NCBI GenBank assembly: GCA_022448645.1 | Contig: JAKVBZ010000015.1 | Location: 1 to 64,000, forward strand | Length of the DNA: 64,000 bases | Direction: 5' to 3' | Source of the DNA: Pirellulaceae bacterium | GTDB taxonomy: Bacteria > Planctomycetota > Planctomycetia > Pirellulales > Pirellulaceae | Shown: piece after piece, positions 27,670 through 37,700 of the stretch | Numbering within the stretch: the first letter of the stretch is position 1 | Layout: every line of letters starts with the position of its first letter | The notes under the pieces: generated by a model | What the model was told of the DNA's origin: nothing | The model's database searches: none | The model's input: only the letters and a program-made list of their open reading frames with translations | Made by a program: the position numbers and the translations under genes

Positions 27670-28932
27670 TCATTGGAAGCAGTTTTCGGCCGTATTTTGG
27701 TGTAGTCGACGGACTTCTTGTACTGCCGATTCTGGCAGGCTGTAGTTCTTCACCGTCCGTCTTACTATCCCTTCGGCAGATCGAGGGTTTGCCAACAGCT
27801 GAAGCGTGATTGCGCGGGATGGGATGACACTGGGGGGATCGTCTTGCCGGCGAGTCAATTCGTCTTCACTATTTGAATAAATCCCTTGTTTGTGTCGAGC
27901 CTGAGCTATTTCGGTAAGTAACTGACGTCGTGTCGCTCCGTGCAGGGCTTTGGTCATCAAGATCATAAAGCCGCTATGTGTGCGGCGACCGGGCGGCGGC
28001 GTAGCGGCACTGGCGGGTTGATTACCTAATGATACTTGAACGAGGAATTCACACAGGTTGAGGCCACCGAGCCACGCATTGACGGTTTCTCCAACACGTG
28101 GGTTGGCTTCAATGTACTGCGGCCCGTGTTCCGGGTGATAAAAATAATCTAGAAACAGAGCACCGTGCCAATTTAAATGTTTTCCGATAGTTCGAACATG
28201 TTCTTGAACGAGTGGATGATGCGCGCTGATGCGTCCCGAGGACATTCCACCGACCCCAATGTCGGTTGCCTCGAAAGTGTGTAGTCCTAGCAGCTGGCCG
28301 TTGTGGAATACCGCTTGCACTGTCGATTGCACACCTTGTCCGGGCTGCTGTACGAGTGACTCCAGACGACCATTGAGCAAGCCCTGCTCTTCGAGCTGTG
28401 TAGCCAATTGGTCCACCTCTTCCTGGTTGGTCACGTGATGGACACCGAAGCCTGCAGTCCCGTGAGCCAGTTTGACGTAGCACGGTCCTTGAAACGCGTC
28501 TTCCAATTCGGTTCGGGTCCGAAAAAAGGTGACCTTCGGCTGAGGCAATTTGAGTTCCGTCAATAGCCGGGAAAAGAGCAATTTACTTTGCAGCGTCTGC
28601 ATTGCTTCAAAATCGGACAGCGCGAGTCCTACGTGTTTTCCGAACGTTTCACGAAACTTTGACAGTAGAAAGACTTGTTCGTGTGTCGGCAAAAGCACAT
28701 CGTATTGTTCTTGCCGGATGAGTTGCGCAAGAAACTGCAGGTAAGATTCAGGCGTTTTTGAATACGACGGACACCGATGCCACCGTCGACAGAATCGCGA
28801 AAACCGTGATTGGCAGATTGGGTTAGGATCGACAATGTCGATGGTATAACGTTGACGATCCCCCAATGCAAAAAGCGTGTGCCGGGCGGAGAGGCTGGAG
28901 CCTTCCGAAAGGAGGATTTTTAGAGCAGGCAT
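27670..28932 (-). CDS. ATP-grasp carboxylate-amine ligase-like protein
   Basis: A 420-residue ATP-grasp protein. It has an N-terminal Rossmann-like part (LLSEGSSLSARHTLFALG), a central region with DVLLPTHEQVFLLSK, the ATP-binding segment GPCYVKLAHGTAGFGVHHV with its conserved Lys and Gly loop, and the metal-binding YIEANPRVGETVNAW motif (Glu and Asn). ATP-grasp enzymes join a carboxylate to an amine or thiol through an acyl phosphate. It lies 36 bp after the GNAT/FemAB-like gene in the secondary-lipid operon. A role in attaching an amino acid or similar amine to the lipid product is my inference. It is not one of the purine or carbamoyl-phosphate synthesis ATP-grasps by context. Confidence 0.75.
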   Translation of the reverse strand: MPALKILLSEGSSLSARHTLFALGDRQRYTIDIVDPNPICQSRFSRFCRRWHRCPSYSKTPESYLQFLAQLIRQEQYDVLLPTHEQVFLLSKFRETFGKHVGLALSDFEAMQTLQSKLLFSRLLTELKLPQPKVTFFRTRTELEDAFQGPCYVKLAHGTAGFGVHHVTNQEEVDQLATQLEEQGLLNGRLESLVQQPGQGVQSTVQAVFHNGQLLGLHTFEATDIGVGGMSSGRISAHHPLVQEHVRTIGKHLNWHGALFLDYFYHPEHGPQYIEANPRVGETVNAWLGGLNLCEFLVQVSLGNQPASAATPPPGRRTHSGFMILMTKALHGATRRQLLTEIAQARHKQGIYSNSEDELTRRQDDPPSVIPSRAITLQLLANPRSAEGIVRRTVKNYSLPESAVQEVRRLHQNTAENCFQ

Positions 28933-28968
28933 ATCGTTGAGGGACAGGTGGCCACGAAGATTTTTTGG

Positions 28969-30114
28969 CTATGAAGGGTCCGTGACCGCAGGACCGCAAT
29001 AAACTTGAAAGTTGGGGATGAACAGCAATTTGGACATGATGCCTACCAGCTTTTCGCGTGACCATAAATGGGCATTGACTGGCGCGAATTCCGTACCTAT
29101 TCGACGTTTTGTTTCGTTGTTCAGTGGGCCGAATGTCACTCGACTGTAACCCTCTTCGATCGCATGTTGTATCGCGCCGTTCATCAAGTTGTGGTACGCT
29201 TTCGTCTTGAGCGATACATCGTAATCAAAGCCGCCGTGACACTGATGCATGACGTCTCCATTCGAAAAAAAACCGAAGAAGCCTACAGGGCGTTCCGAGA
29301 CCTTGGCGACCAAGACGTGTTGCTGTTGTGTGAGGAAAGCTTCACGATGGATTTGCACGTCTTCGAATGGTACGGCCAAGTCGTGATGGCGTCGATTGTT
29401 TACCGCGCTCTTTGCGAGTAACTGATGTAACTGACAGGCCAAGTCTTCTGCAAGTGGAGGCGTTACTAAGTCGATGGATCCTCCGTTTTCTTCAAATGGT
29501 TTTCGGGCTTGGCGAAAATTCTTTCTTCGCTTTTTGGATAGACTACTCAGATAGCTTTCAATGGAAGTGTGGCCTGCGACTTTGACAGACACGGCTGGTA
29601 ACGTACTGAATGATTCCATTCCTCGGTCTCGTGCCCACGAAAAGTCTGTGGCCGGCTCGGCAATCCAGACGTGGTCTGCGTCTTTTTTGGTCGTTAGGTG
29701 ATCGAACACTGCATCGCGCACGACGGTATGATCCTCGGGAACGACCGTCAAGAAAGGATTCGTGTATTGAAATCCCATGAATGCGGTATCCACCATGTAC
29801 GTCGTTTTGTGCGACAGGATTCCGATCAAGGGGCCCGCCCAACGGCGGACTGGAGCTCGCAACAAATCCGTACCCTTGAACTTGACCGTTTTGATGACCG
29901 GTGCCAATCCAAGAAATGTGTCGTGTCGAAAAACTTTCACAAAGAAGAGCTGCGTGCGGTCTGTGGAAAAGCGGGCGAGATGAGCGAATTGATCAAGAGC
30001 CGTATTGGACAACGATTCTCGCTGTTCTTCAGTCAACTCGACGTCTTCGCGGACCGCAACGGAATGTGCCGTTTCGTTGCGAGTTTCTGAAGAAAGTGTG
30101 TTAGTAGTGCTCAT
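28969..30114 (-). CDS. GNAT/FemAB-like acyl or aminoacyl transferase
   Basis: A 381-residue protein of the acetyltransferase superfamily related to CelD/FemAB-type transferases. The typical segment is SLSKKRRKNFRQARKPFEE around residue 200, followed by HVLVAKVSERPVGFFGFF (a GNAT beta-strand pair), GGFDYD, and HAIEEGYSRVTFGP near the end. AGAGGTGG lies just before the ATG. FemAB-like enzymes make peptide or amide bonds using aminoacyl-tRNA or acyl donors; other members use acyl-CoA. It sits between the enoyl reductase and the ATP-grasp gene, with gaps of 29 and 36 bp. N-acylation or aminoacyl transfer onto the lipid is an inference from this pairing. Confidence 0.7.
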   Translation of the reverse strand: MSTTNTLSSETRNETAHSVAVREDVELTEEQRESLSNTALDQFAHLARFSTDRTQLFFVKVFRHDTFLGLAPVIKTVKFKGTDLLRAPVRRWAGPLIGILSHKTTYMVDTAFMGFQYTNPFLTVVPEDHTVVRDAVFDHLTTKKDADHVWIAEPATDFSWARDRGMESFSTLPAVSVKVAGHTSIESYLSSLSKKRRKNFRQARKPFEENGGSIDLVTPPLAEDLACQLHQLLAKSAVNNRRHHDLAVPFEDVQIHREAFLTQQQHVLVAKVSERPVGFFGFFSNGDVMHQCHGGFDYDVSLKTKAYHNLMNGAIQHAIEEGYSRVTFGPLNNETKRRIGTEFAPVNAHLWSREKLVGIMSKLLFIPNFQVYCGPAVTDPS

Positions 30115-30143
30115 CGGCCACCTCTAGGTTGAGCGAAGTCCAT

Positions 30144-30908
30144 TTAGATGTGGACAGCAGCTCCTCCATCGACGACCAGCGTTTCTCCTTGAACCATGTC
30201 GCTCAAAGAACTGGCCAGAAATAACACAGCGTTGGCAACGTCATCGGCTAACAGCATTCGATCACCCATCATGGTCTTTTCACGACGCCGTTCGAACATC
30301 TCTTCTGAGTTGGGAATGACTTTCGTGGAGTCTGTATCTACCAACCCTGCTTTCACCACGTTGACATTCACGCCGCGATCACCGACTTCCAAAGTGAGAT
30401 GTCGAGCCAGGCTTTCCAACGCAGCCTTGGAGCCGCCGATCAACCCGTACCAAGGGAGAGCCATTTCCGACCCGTGGCTGGAAATGGCCACGACCTTTCC
30501 TCGTACATCGCTTTTTTCCAGCAACGGCATGGCCCCCTGTACCAACAACACGAGTGCCAAGGCATTGGTGTTCATCGCGTTGTGGAAATGGCGAGCGTTC
30601 GCGGCCAAGAGGGGACGGAATCCTCCAGTGGCCGCGTTGCTGACCACGATGTCCAGCTGGCCGACTTCGGTTTCAATGAATTCCATCATGCTGGCCACGT
30701 CATCTTCTTCGCTGACGTCGGCTTTGACAACAAATGTCCGTTGACCGATGACGTCGATGCGCTCGGCGACTTCCATCGCGGCAGTACGAGATGAAACATA
30801 GTTGATGATGACATCGGCTCCGGCTTCGGCCAATCGGATGGCGCATGCACGGCCGATACCTCGGGAGCCACCGGTTACAAGGGCAACTCGGCCTGTCAGA
30901 TCGATCAT
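30144..30908 (-). CDS. FabL-like enoyl-ACP reductase (SDR)
   Basis: A 254-residue short-chain dehydrogenase. The NAD(P) motif is TGGSRGIGRA at about 12-21, followed by NAATGGFRP and a catalytic Ser (ISSHGS), Tyr (PWYGLIGGSKAAL) and Lys. The spacing of Tyr and Lys is Y-x6-K, which is the enoyl-reductase pattern rather than Y-x3-K of ketoreductases. Segments such as RPLLAAN, LESLARHLTLEV, DTDSTKVIPNSEEMFE and DMVQGETLVVDGG resemble Bacillus FabL. It therefore probably saturates enoyl-ACP, supplying in trans the step missing from the megasynthase. It overlaps the PPTase gene by four bases. Confidence 0.75.
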   Translation of the reverse strand: MIDLTGRVALVTGGSRGIGRACAIRLAEAGADVIINYVSSRTAAMEVAERIDVIGQRTFVVKADVSEEDDVASMMEFIETEVGQLDIVVSNAATGGFRPLLAANARHFHNAMNTNALALVLLVQGAMPLLEKSDVRGKVVAISSHGSEMALPWYGLIGGSKAALESLARHLTLEVGDRGVNVNVVKAGLVDTDSTKVIPNSEEMFERRREKTMMGDRMLLADDVANAVLFLASSLSDMVQGETLVVDGGAAVHI

Positions 30909-31684
30909 GATATGGACTCTCGCAAAAAGGTTTCCATTTCCTGTCCCACGGTCGACTCGACAATGACGGCGGAAACAGCGATGTGGTTGTCAACGTTCCA
31001 TGTGGTTAATTGAAGTTCGTCACCAAACAGATGATCTCCATATCGGCAAACTGGTGTTTTGGCGTCCCAGAAAACTTCGATTTGTAAAGGAGCAAAAGGT
31101 TCTCCGCGATTATAGGCTTTGTAAATCGACTCTTTCGTGGCCCAGGTTTTGGTGATCCAATTGGTTCGTAAACGCGTTTTCTCAACCACTGCCTCGTGAG
31201 GGTAGGCATCGGGATCGTCTGCTAACGAGTCAAGTTGCTGGCGTTCCAGTGGAGTGAACCAGGTTTGAGCAAAACTGTCAGGTAAGTCTTTCTGGTCGCA
31301 CAGGTCGATGCCCACTCGAGTAGCACTGGTATTCGACAACGCGACCAATACGGCTTTTTCTGTGTGTGTGATCGATAGGCAATAGGCCGTTTCTGGGACT
31401 CCTTGAATTTCGATACTAGGACGTACAGCCTGCCCGTTTTGATTGATGGAACGGATGCTGATATCCGGCATTGACTCAGAATCTAGGCTCCATCGTTGAC
31501 AAACCATCTGTTTGGCAATCCAGCGACCACTCAGCCAGGCTTGCCGTCTTATCGGTGAACGCCAGTGATCACATTCGACACGTTCTGGACCGCTCAACCA
31601 GTTGAGACCGTCATCCCACGCGGGCAAATCGCACAACCTGGAATACTGTAGCCACAGCGGCTGCTGTGTGGTTTGTTGAATCAT
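30905..31684 (-). CDS. 4'-phosphopantetheinyl transferase, Sfp-like
   Basis: A 259-residue Sfp-type phosphopantetheinyl transferase, which adds the CoA-derived arm to carrier-protein serines. Motifs seen are the N-terminal PIRRQAWLSGRWIAKQ region, RVGIDLCDQKDLP (the Mg-binding Asp) and the WATKESIYKAYNRGEPFAP motif (W-x3-KES-x3-K). SITHTEKAVLVAL precedes the Asp motif as usual. It lies 30 bp after the megasynthase gene and overlaps the next gene, so its natural clients are the five carrier domains of this cluster. This gives the operon its own carrier-activating enzyme. Confidence 0.85.
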   Translation of the reverse strand: MIQQTTQQPLWLQYSRLCDLPAWDDGLNWLSGPERVECDHWRSPIRRQAWLSGRWIAKQMVCQRWSLDSESMPDISIRSINQNGQAVRPSIEIQGVPETAYCLSITHTEKAVLVALSNTSATRVGIDLCDQKDLPDSFAQTWFTPLERQQLDSLADDPDAYPHEAVVEKTRLRTNWITKTWATKESIYKAYNRGEPFAPLQIEVFWDAKTPVCRYGDHLFGDELQLTTWNVDNHIAVSAVIVESTVGQEMETFLRESIS

Positions 31685-31714
31685 GGATGTTCGTATCCTG
31701 GAAACCTTCCAATG

Positions 31715-34700
31715 TCATTTTAAACGTGGGACGAACACTCCATGGTATCCTTCGACCATTACGATGATAGATCCATCGTCGCCGTAAATGGTAAAGTCGT
31801 ACGTTGCCTCCGATTCACTCAGGTCACGACAAGTCGAAAAGGCGAGCAACGTTTCGCCGACTCGTGGGCTACGCCCAGTTCGGAGTCGGTCCAATGATTT
31901 GGGGATTTTGGCCACACCAGGAATGGTTTCTCGAACGTGAACACCACAGGTGTAAAAAGCGGCGTCCACGGCTGAAGCAGGAAGCCACCATTCAGTCCCG
32001 CTTCGAGACCCTCCTAGCTTAACGGGATCCAGGGTTGTGATGCGTCCCCAAGCGTGTTCGGGATCGACAGCGAATTCCTTCAAACCCCGGAATACCTCAC
32101 CGTGAAACAGCACACCTTCGTGAGGGTAGTTGAGATCGGAAAACGCTTCGGGATCTTCTGGGTCCGGTGGCATGGGGGCCGTGAGCGCTTGAAGCTGGTC
32201 TGAACTACCCAAGTCAATTACCGCGCGCATGTAGGGACGATGTTCTTGAACTAACTTGCCAGTGCGAGTGAAAAAGTCACTGCTGACGACGCACTCGATA
32301 CCGGCAGGAGTGACTTCAGCGGTAATCTGTACTGTCGAGATGCGATCGGTGAAAAATCGCATTGGCTCAAGCAATTCAACATTTCGAATTGCCATCACTT
32401 GTTCTGAAGAAGTCCCCAACAAACTGGCGGTTTGCGCGACGGCTGACATGCTGATCACCGCCGGCAATATGGGGCGTTTCTTGTAGAGATGTTGAGTGAG
32501 GAACGGATCGGAAGTTGGATCCATTCGAGAATCGGCGACCACACGTTGCTCGGGTTCAAACGTGACAATTCGATCGACCAGCGGCAGGTTGCTGATTTGT
32601 GGATTCGCCATTACGGCGGTCGCGGTGGAAGCGACTGCGGTTGTTGTGCCAGTCTCAGTTGAGGGACTGGCTGTTGAATTCATGGCCGTGCGTTTCGGTG
32701 TGGAGTCAGCATTGTGAGGAGACGAAGTGGTGGATGCTGCCGGTTTGGGACTAGATGCGCCAGAGACTTTACTGGCGTATTCCGGATTCAGCTTGTGAAA
32801 TGGCCAACCGGTTATGAGAACTTCACGTTCTGGCGCTCCTGCCAGCACCTCCTGGATGAGGTGATTCGTTCCCTCCAAGGGTGGCATGTAGGTAACGCCT
32901 CCGATTTCGCGAAGATGACGCGATTCGGGGCGAACAGCCATGCCAACTTCATCCCAAGCGTGCCAGTGGAAACAGGTCGACTTGCATTCTGGTCGTTGAA
33001 AACGGAACCAATCGACAAGTTTGCATAGCATGTCATTTGCCATGCCGTAATCCGTTTGCCCCAATCCACCAAAGCGTCCGCTAACGGAGCCAAACGCCAG
33101 GAAATAGCGCAGCGGATCTTGGCGGGTTAGGTCCATTAATCCGGCAGCACCGTCTACTTTGACGGCAATCGTCCGCTCAACGAGTTCACGCTTTTTCTTC
33201 TCGAATCGCAATGCACTTTCAAATCCAGCGCCGTGGACGATACCCTGGATGGGGCCATCAGCGAGACGGATTTCTTCCAGGATCTTGCGTAACGAATCCC
33301 GATTACTGATGTCACAGGCGTAATACGTAAACTGTACTCCAGCCTCACGAAACTCCGTCAGATTGCGATCGATCTCGATTGCCTTTTCTACTTTACTCCA
33401 TGCTACGGCGGGTATTTTCTTCTTGGCGACGGCGTCCTTCATGACTTGTGCCCGAAGCGATTTTTCCTGTTCGGGTGTCATGTTGCGCCAGGAGGGATCG
33501 AGTTCTGGTAGTGGGCTCGACCCAATCAGGTGTAATTTGAGTCCATAGCGCTGTCCTAATTCGCGGGCGACGACCGCTGTGACTCCCCGGGCTCCGCCGG
33601 TGACTACCCAGGTACCACCATGAGGGATATCTTCGGTTTGCGGCAACTCACGAATGGATTGCACGACTGGCCGGACGACCAATCGTTGATTATCGACATA
33701 ACCGACTTCGATTTCTGACGAGTGGTTGCTGATCTCCCGAAAGATTGCGTCAGCCACTTCATCTTCCGATGTGGATTGAGCCACATCGACGATTTTGGCG
33801 GAGAACTTTCCTTTGGTTTTCATTCCCAATTCGATGCGCAGCGACTTTACCAACCCTGTCAGGGCACCGCTTTCAGCGCTGCGAACTGTCCCTGAAAATC
33901 CAAAGTCACCGCCCATCATCGTCGCTGCTACAACAGATGACTTGTCGAGCATGTCGGCATCCAGGAGGTGTTGGCACCATTTCTGACATACGAAATAGGG
34001 TGTACTTGCTCCTTTGCGTCGCCGTTCATGCCATTCGGACTCGTCAAGTGTTGTATCCGCGTCTTGGTCATACGGAGTCAGTAGAAACAGATGTGGTACT
34101 GGTCCCTTTTGAAAAATAGGGTCTAACTCTGTCAGAGTTGCATCCACGTCTGACAACGCTGGAATGATGTGGACGGTTGCGCCGGATTGAGAGAGTCGCT
34201 GACGTAAGGCTTCGCTAACTTTGTTCGCACCCAAAAGAATGACGGGGCCAGCCAGTTGAAGTGGTTGCGAAGATGGCTCCGTCGTTGCCACCGTACGCAT
34301 GACAAAACGGAAGCAAACATTACCATTTCGATTGTCAGGGCCGATTCCGTAATCCTGTAATGCTTGTTCCGCTTGGTCACCCTGTAGCAGGCTGGTCAGC
34401 TTGTTGTCCGTTGCTGCTATGCCATTTGAAACGTTCTGACCAGCTGTGGATGACGTGGACAAAGTAGCCTGCTGTGTATGGAGGCGATCTGTCCCCGTAT
34501 CGAGTAACGAAGCCAAGTTGATTTCGACGAATTGGTTGGATTTTTCTTGGTCGCTGGAGGGTGTGGTGATCCAGGCGCGACCGATCGATGGTCGCATGAT
34601 CAGGCTGACCTGATTGTCGACTCGTCGAATTGTATTCATTGTGGGAAAACGGGTTTGTCGGTTCCGTGCGACATCAAATTGATCTCGCAGCACTGCCTGG

Positions 34701-37700
34701 ACTTCTACCACGGAAGGCGTTTCTGCGTTTTGCAATAGATCTGATAGACGCTGCAGACGGTGTTGTGAATGTTTTGGAATTGGCGCGGCACCTTGCTGCA
34801 ATTGGCAATGATTGGCGGCCAAATGTCGAGATAAGTGGCGCTTGACTTTGACTTGCTGCCCGTCATATTCCAAGTGTGCTACCTCGTTGGATGGCTCGGA
34901 GGTGATACACATTGACCAGCCTCCACTACCAGCGTACTGACGAGCGATCTGAATGGCCTGGTCGACATCTGCGGCATCTTGCAGGATCGTTTTGACGATA
35001 GCATTGTGTGAGCGGCCGTATCGTGTGCCTTCTCGGCGAGGCATATCCAGCAGCATTGTACTGGTCACGGCAAGCCCTACCGCGTTCATACCATTGATTC
35101 CCGCCAGTTCGCCGGCGATGCCAAAGATGACGTGAGGTGTTTTGTCTTTCGGACGCCTTACTTGGATATTCCGTGGTAAGGGACCTTCTAGGGTCAAGGC
35201 GAGGGGTAGGTCTTCGTTGGCGGCATGCAGGATGCCAGATGTACTTGGGGTTGAGTCAGCGAAGGCCAATTGCACACATCCGGATCCAGTTTCCGGAAAG
35301 AGCATCAGGTTATGTACAACCAGACTTTCTACCATCACTCCGGCGCCGTCGGCGATCCCCTGCAGCTCTTGCATGTCGTCGTCAAGGAAGAACTGCTCAG
35401 CCCGAGCTGCGTCTTGTTGGACGTCGGGCAGGCGGTGGTATGGGGAGCCTACGAAATCCGCATAGCGTCGTAACAGTTTGCGAATCTCGTTGGCTTGTGA
35501 TTGACCACAGCGTAAACCGATTTCGTAGGGCGTACCGGCTGCCTCGATGGTCGGCATGAGCTCGTCGTGCTGGATCGCTGCATCGGCGGTCGGACTGAGG
35601 GCGGGAGAGGAAGAAGAGGACGGTTTCACTTCGATGTGGTCATCCGTGCTGATGTCAGTGTCTGACGCCGAGTCGAACGAGGATCGGAAAACGTTGACCT
35701 TACCTCGTGTCATGTGATCCCAGACTCCTGCACACTCCAGGCAGGCACGTAAGTGAAGGATTTGTCGCAAACCGGATCGCTTTGGCTGGTCGGCTCCGAT
35801 CAACACCATTTCCCGCTGGCCGAGAATTTTACGATGCAGTTTGGTCAAGATTTGATGCGGTCCGACTTCCACCAGAATCTGGACTCCCTGTTGTACCAGC
35901 CGATCGATGAGGGCATCGTAATGCACCGGATCGGTCATTTGCGCCACCAGGTTCCGGCGGATATCATCGGGCTCTGCGACATATCGGTTGTTCACACTAC
36001 TTAACATACGAACCTGAGGCGGCCCGATGTTGATGCTGGTCAAAGCGTTTGCCAAAGGTGATTTGCTATCTTCCATCAAAGGTGTGTGGAAAGCGCGAGG
36101 CGCAGCCAACACTCGAGTCACGATATCCCGTTTTTGCAAGCGTTGTGCTAATTCTCGCACTGGCGCTTCTTCGCCGCCCACGACAATTTGATCTTTGGCA
36201 TTCCGCACCGAAACGTGTAATTCAGTACGAATGTCGGCTGCGACTTCGTCCAGGATTTGGGCCTCGGCGGCGACGGACAGCATGATTCCGTGTGCACCGG
36301 AGCTGTTTTCAATAGCCTGACACCGCGCACGTGTGGCACGAGCTGCATTTTCGAAGCTCCAGGCACCAGCAGCGATCAAAGCCGGGAATTCGCCAAAGCT
36401 GTGGCCCGCCACATGGTCAGGGTGAATATCGAGAGCCTGTAGCGAGGCCAGCATGATCGTGTCGGCACATAGCAGGGCCAACTGTGTTTGCCAGACATCG
36501 ACGCCGAGTGTGTCGCCACGGTCCCAAGCAACTTCCTGGAATGATGGGAAATTCAGGTTTTGCAGGACTTTTTGGATTTGTTGCAGTGCGTCGGTGGCTG
36601 GTGCGAATTCCTCGGTCACCGATTGCAGCATGCCTTCATACTGCGAGCCATGTCCCGGGAAAAGAAATGCAATTTGCGGGTTCGTGATTGGCTGCTGATA
36701 AAAGATTCCGCGGTCTTGTAATACCGTGAGCGGTTCTTGTCGCTGTAGTAGAGGAGCCGCCAGTTTGCATTTCTTTTGCAGTTCGGCTGGATCTTCGACG
36801 ACAACCGCGAAACGAAATAGATCGTTAGACGAGAATAGAGTCTGGTTTGCTTTTGCGAATTGGTGTTCAGCCTCAGCGCCCGATTGGCTGAGTTGCAATA
36901 TTTGTTCGGCCAGAGTTTGGGGGTTGTTTGCTCCAAGGCGAATCAAACGATACTTACCGAGAAAGGATTCGAGCGTGCCATTGGAGTCGACCACCGTCGT
37001 TGGTGCGGATGTGGCATTTGGTGCGACAGGCTCCGCACGTTCCAGGATAAAGTGGTAGGCTAGGTTTTCCTCGGATATTGAGTTGATCCCGGCGAACACG
37101 CGTCCGTCATCGGTGCTGGCGGTCAATGGTTGATTGCTTGTGGGAGCTTGGACTTTTTCTTGGTTCGCCAGGTTGGGTGCTGCTTGGTCTAAGTGCAGGT
37201 TGGGTGCCGAGGTCATGTCGACGAGTGTATGAGTGGCCTTCAGCACATTGACTAATCCAGAGACACCGCCGGTGTGACCTAATTGACTGGTCGTGTTGCC
37301 AATGACAACCGGGTGATCTGCCGAACCGGTGGCGTTGGCAATGGCTGTAAGTTCTTGTTGACCGTCGTCCGATGTGCGAGCTGCTGTTTCGACGAAACTG
37401 GTGTGTTGGCCTTCTTCTCCCAATCCTGAGTGACAACGGCTTCGTGAGATGGCGTGTTCGACAGCCTGTTGTGTTGTTTCGGCAGAAGAAGCCCCGAATC
37501 CGCGTAGAACTCCGCAAATGCGGTCGCCATCGCGCTTCGCGTCGGCCAATCGTTTGAGTACCACGGCACCTGTTCCTTCGCCGGGAACAAAGCCATCGGC
37601 TTGCATGTCGAGTGGATGGTTTTGTTGTTTGGCAGGCAGCCAACCGCGACTCGCGTGCAGCTCGTACGCCAGCAGTCCCATGGCCCGATGTCCGGCGGCG

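Noticed and set aside
32256..32717. Plus-strand frames inside the megasynthase gene
   Set aside because: These are shadow frames opposite a large, well-supported gene; no motifs.
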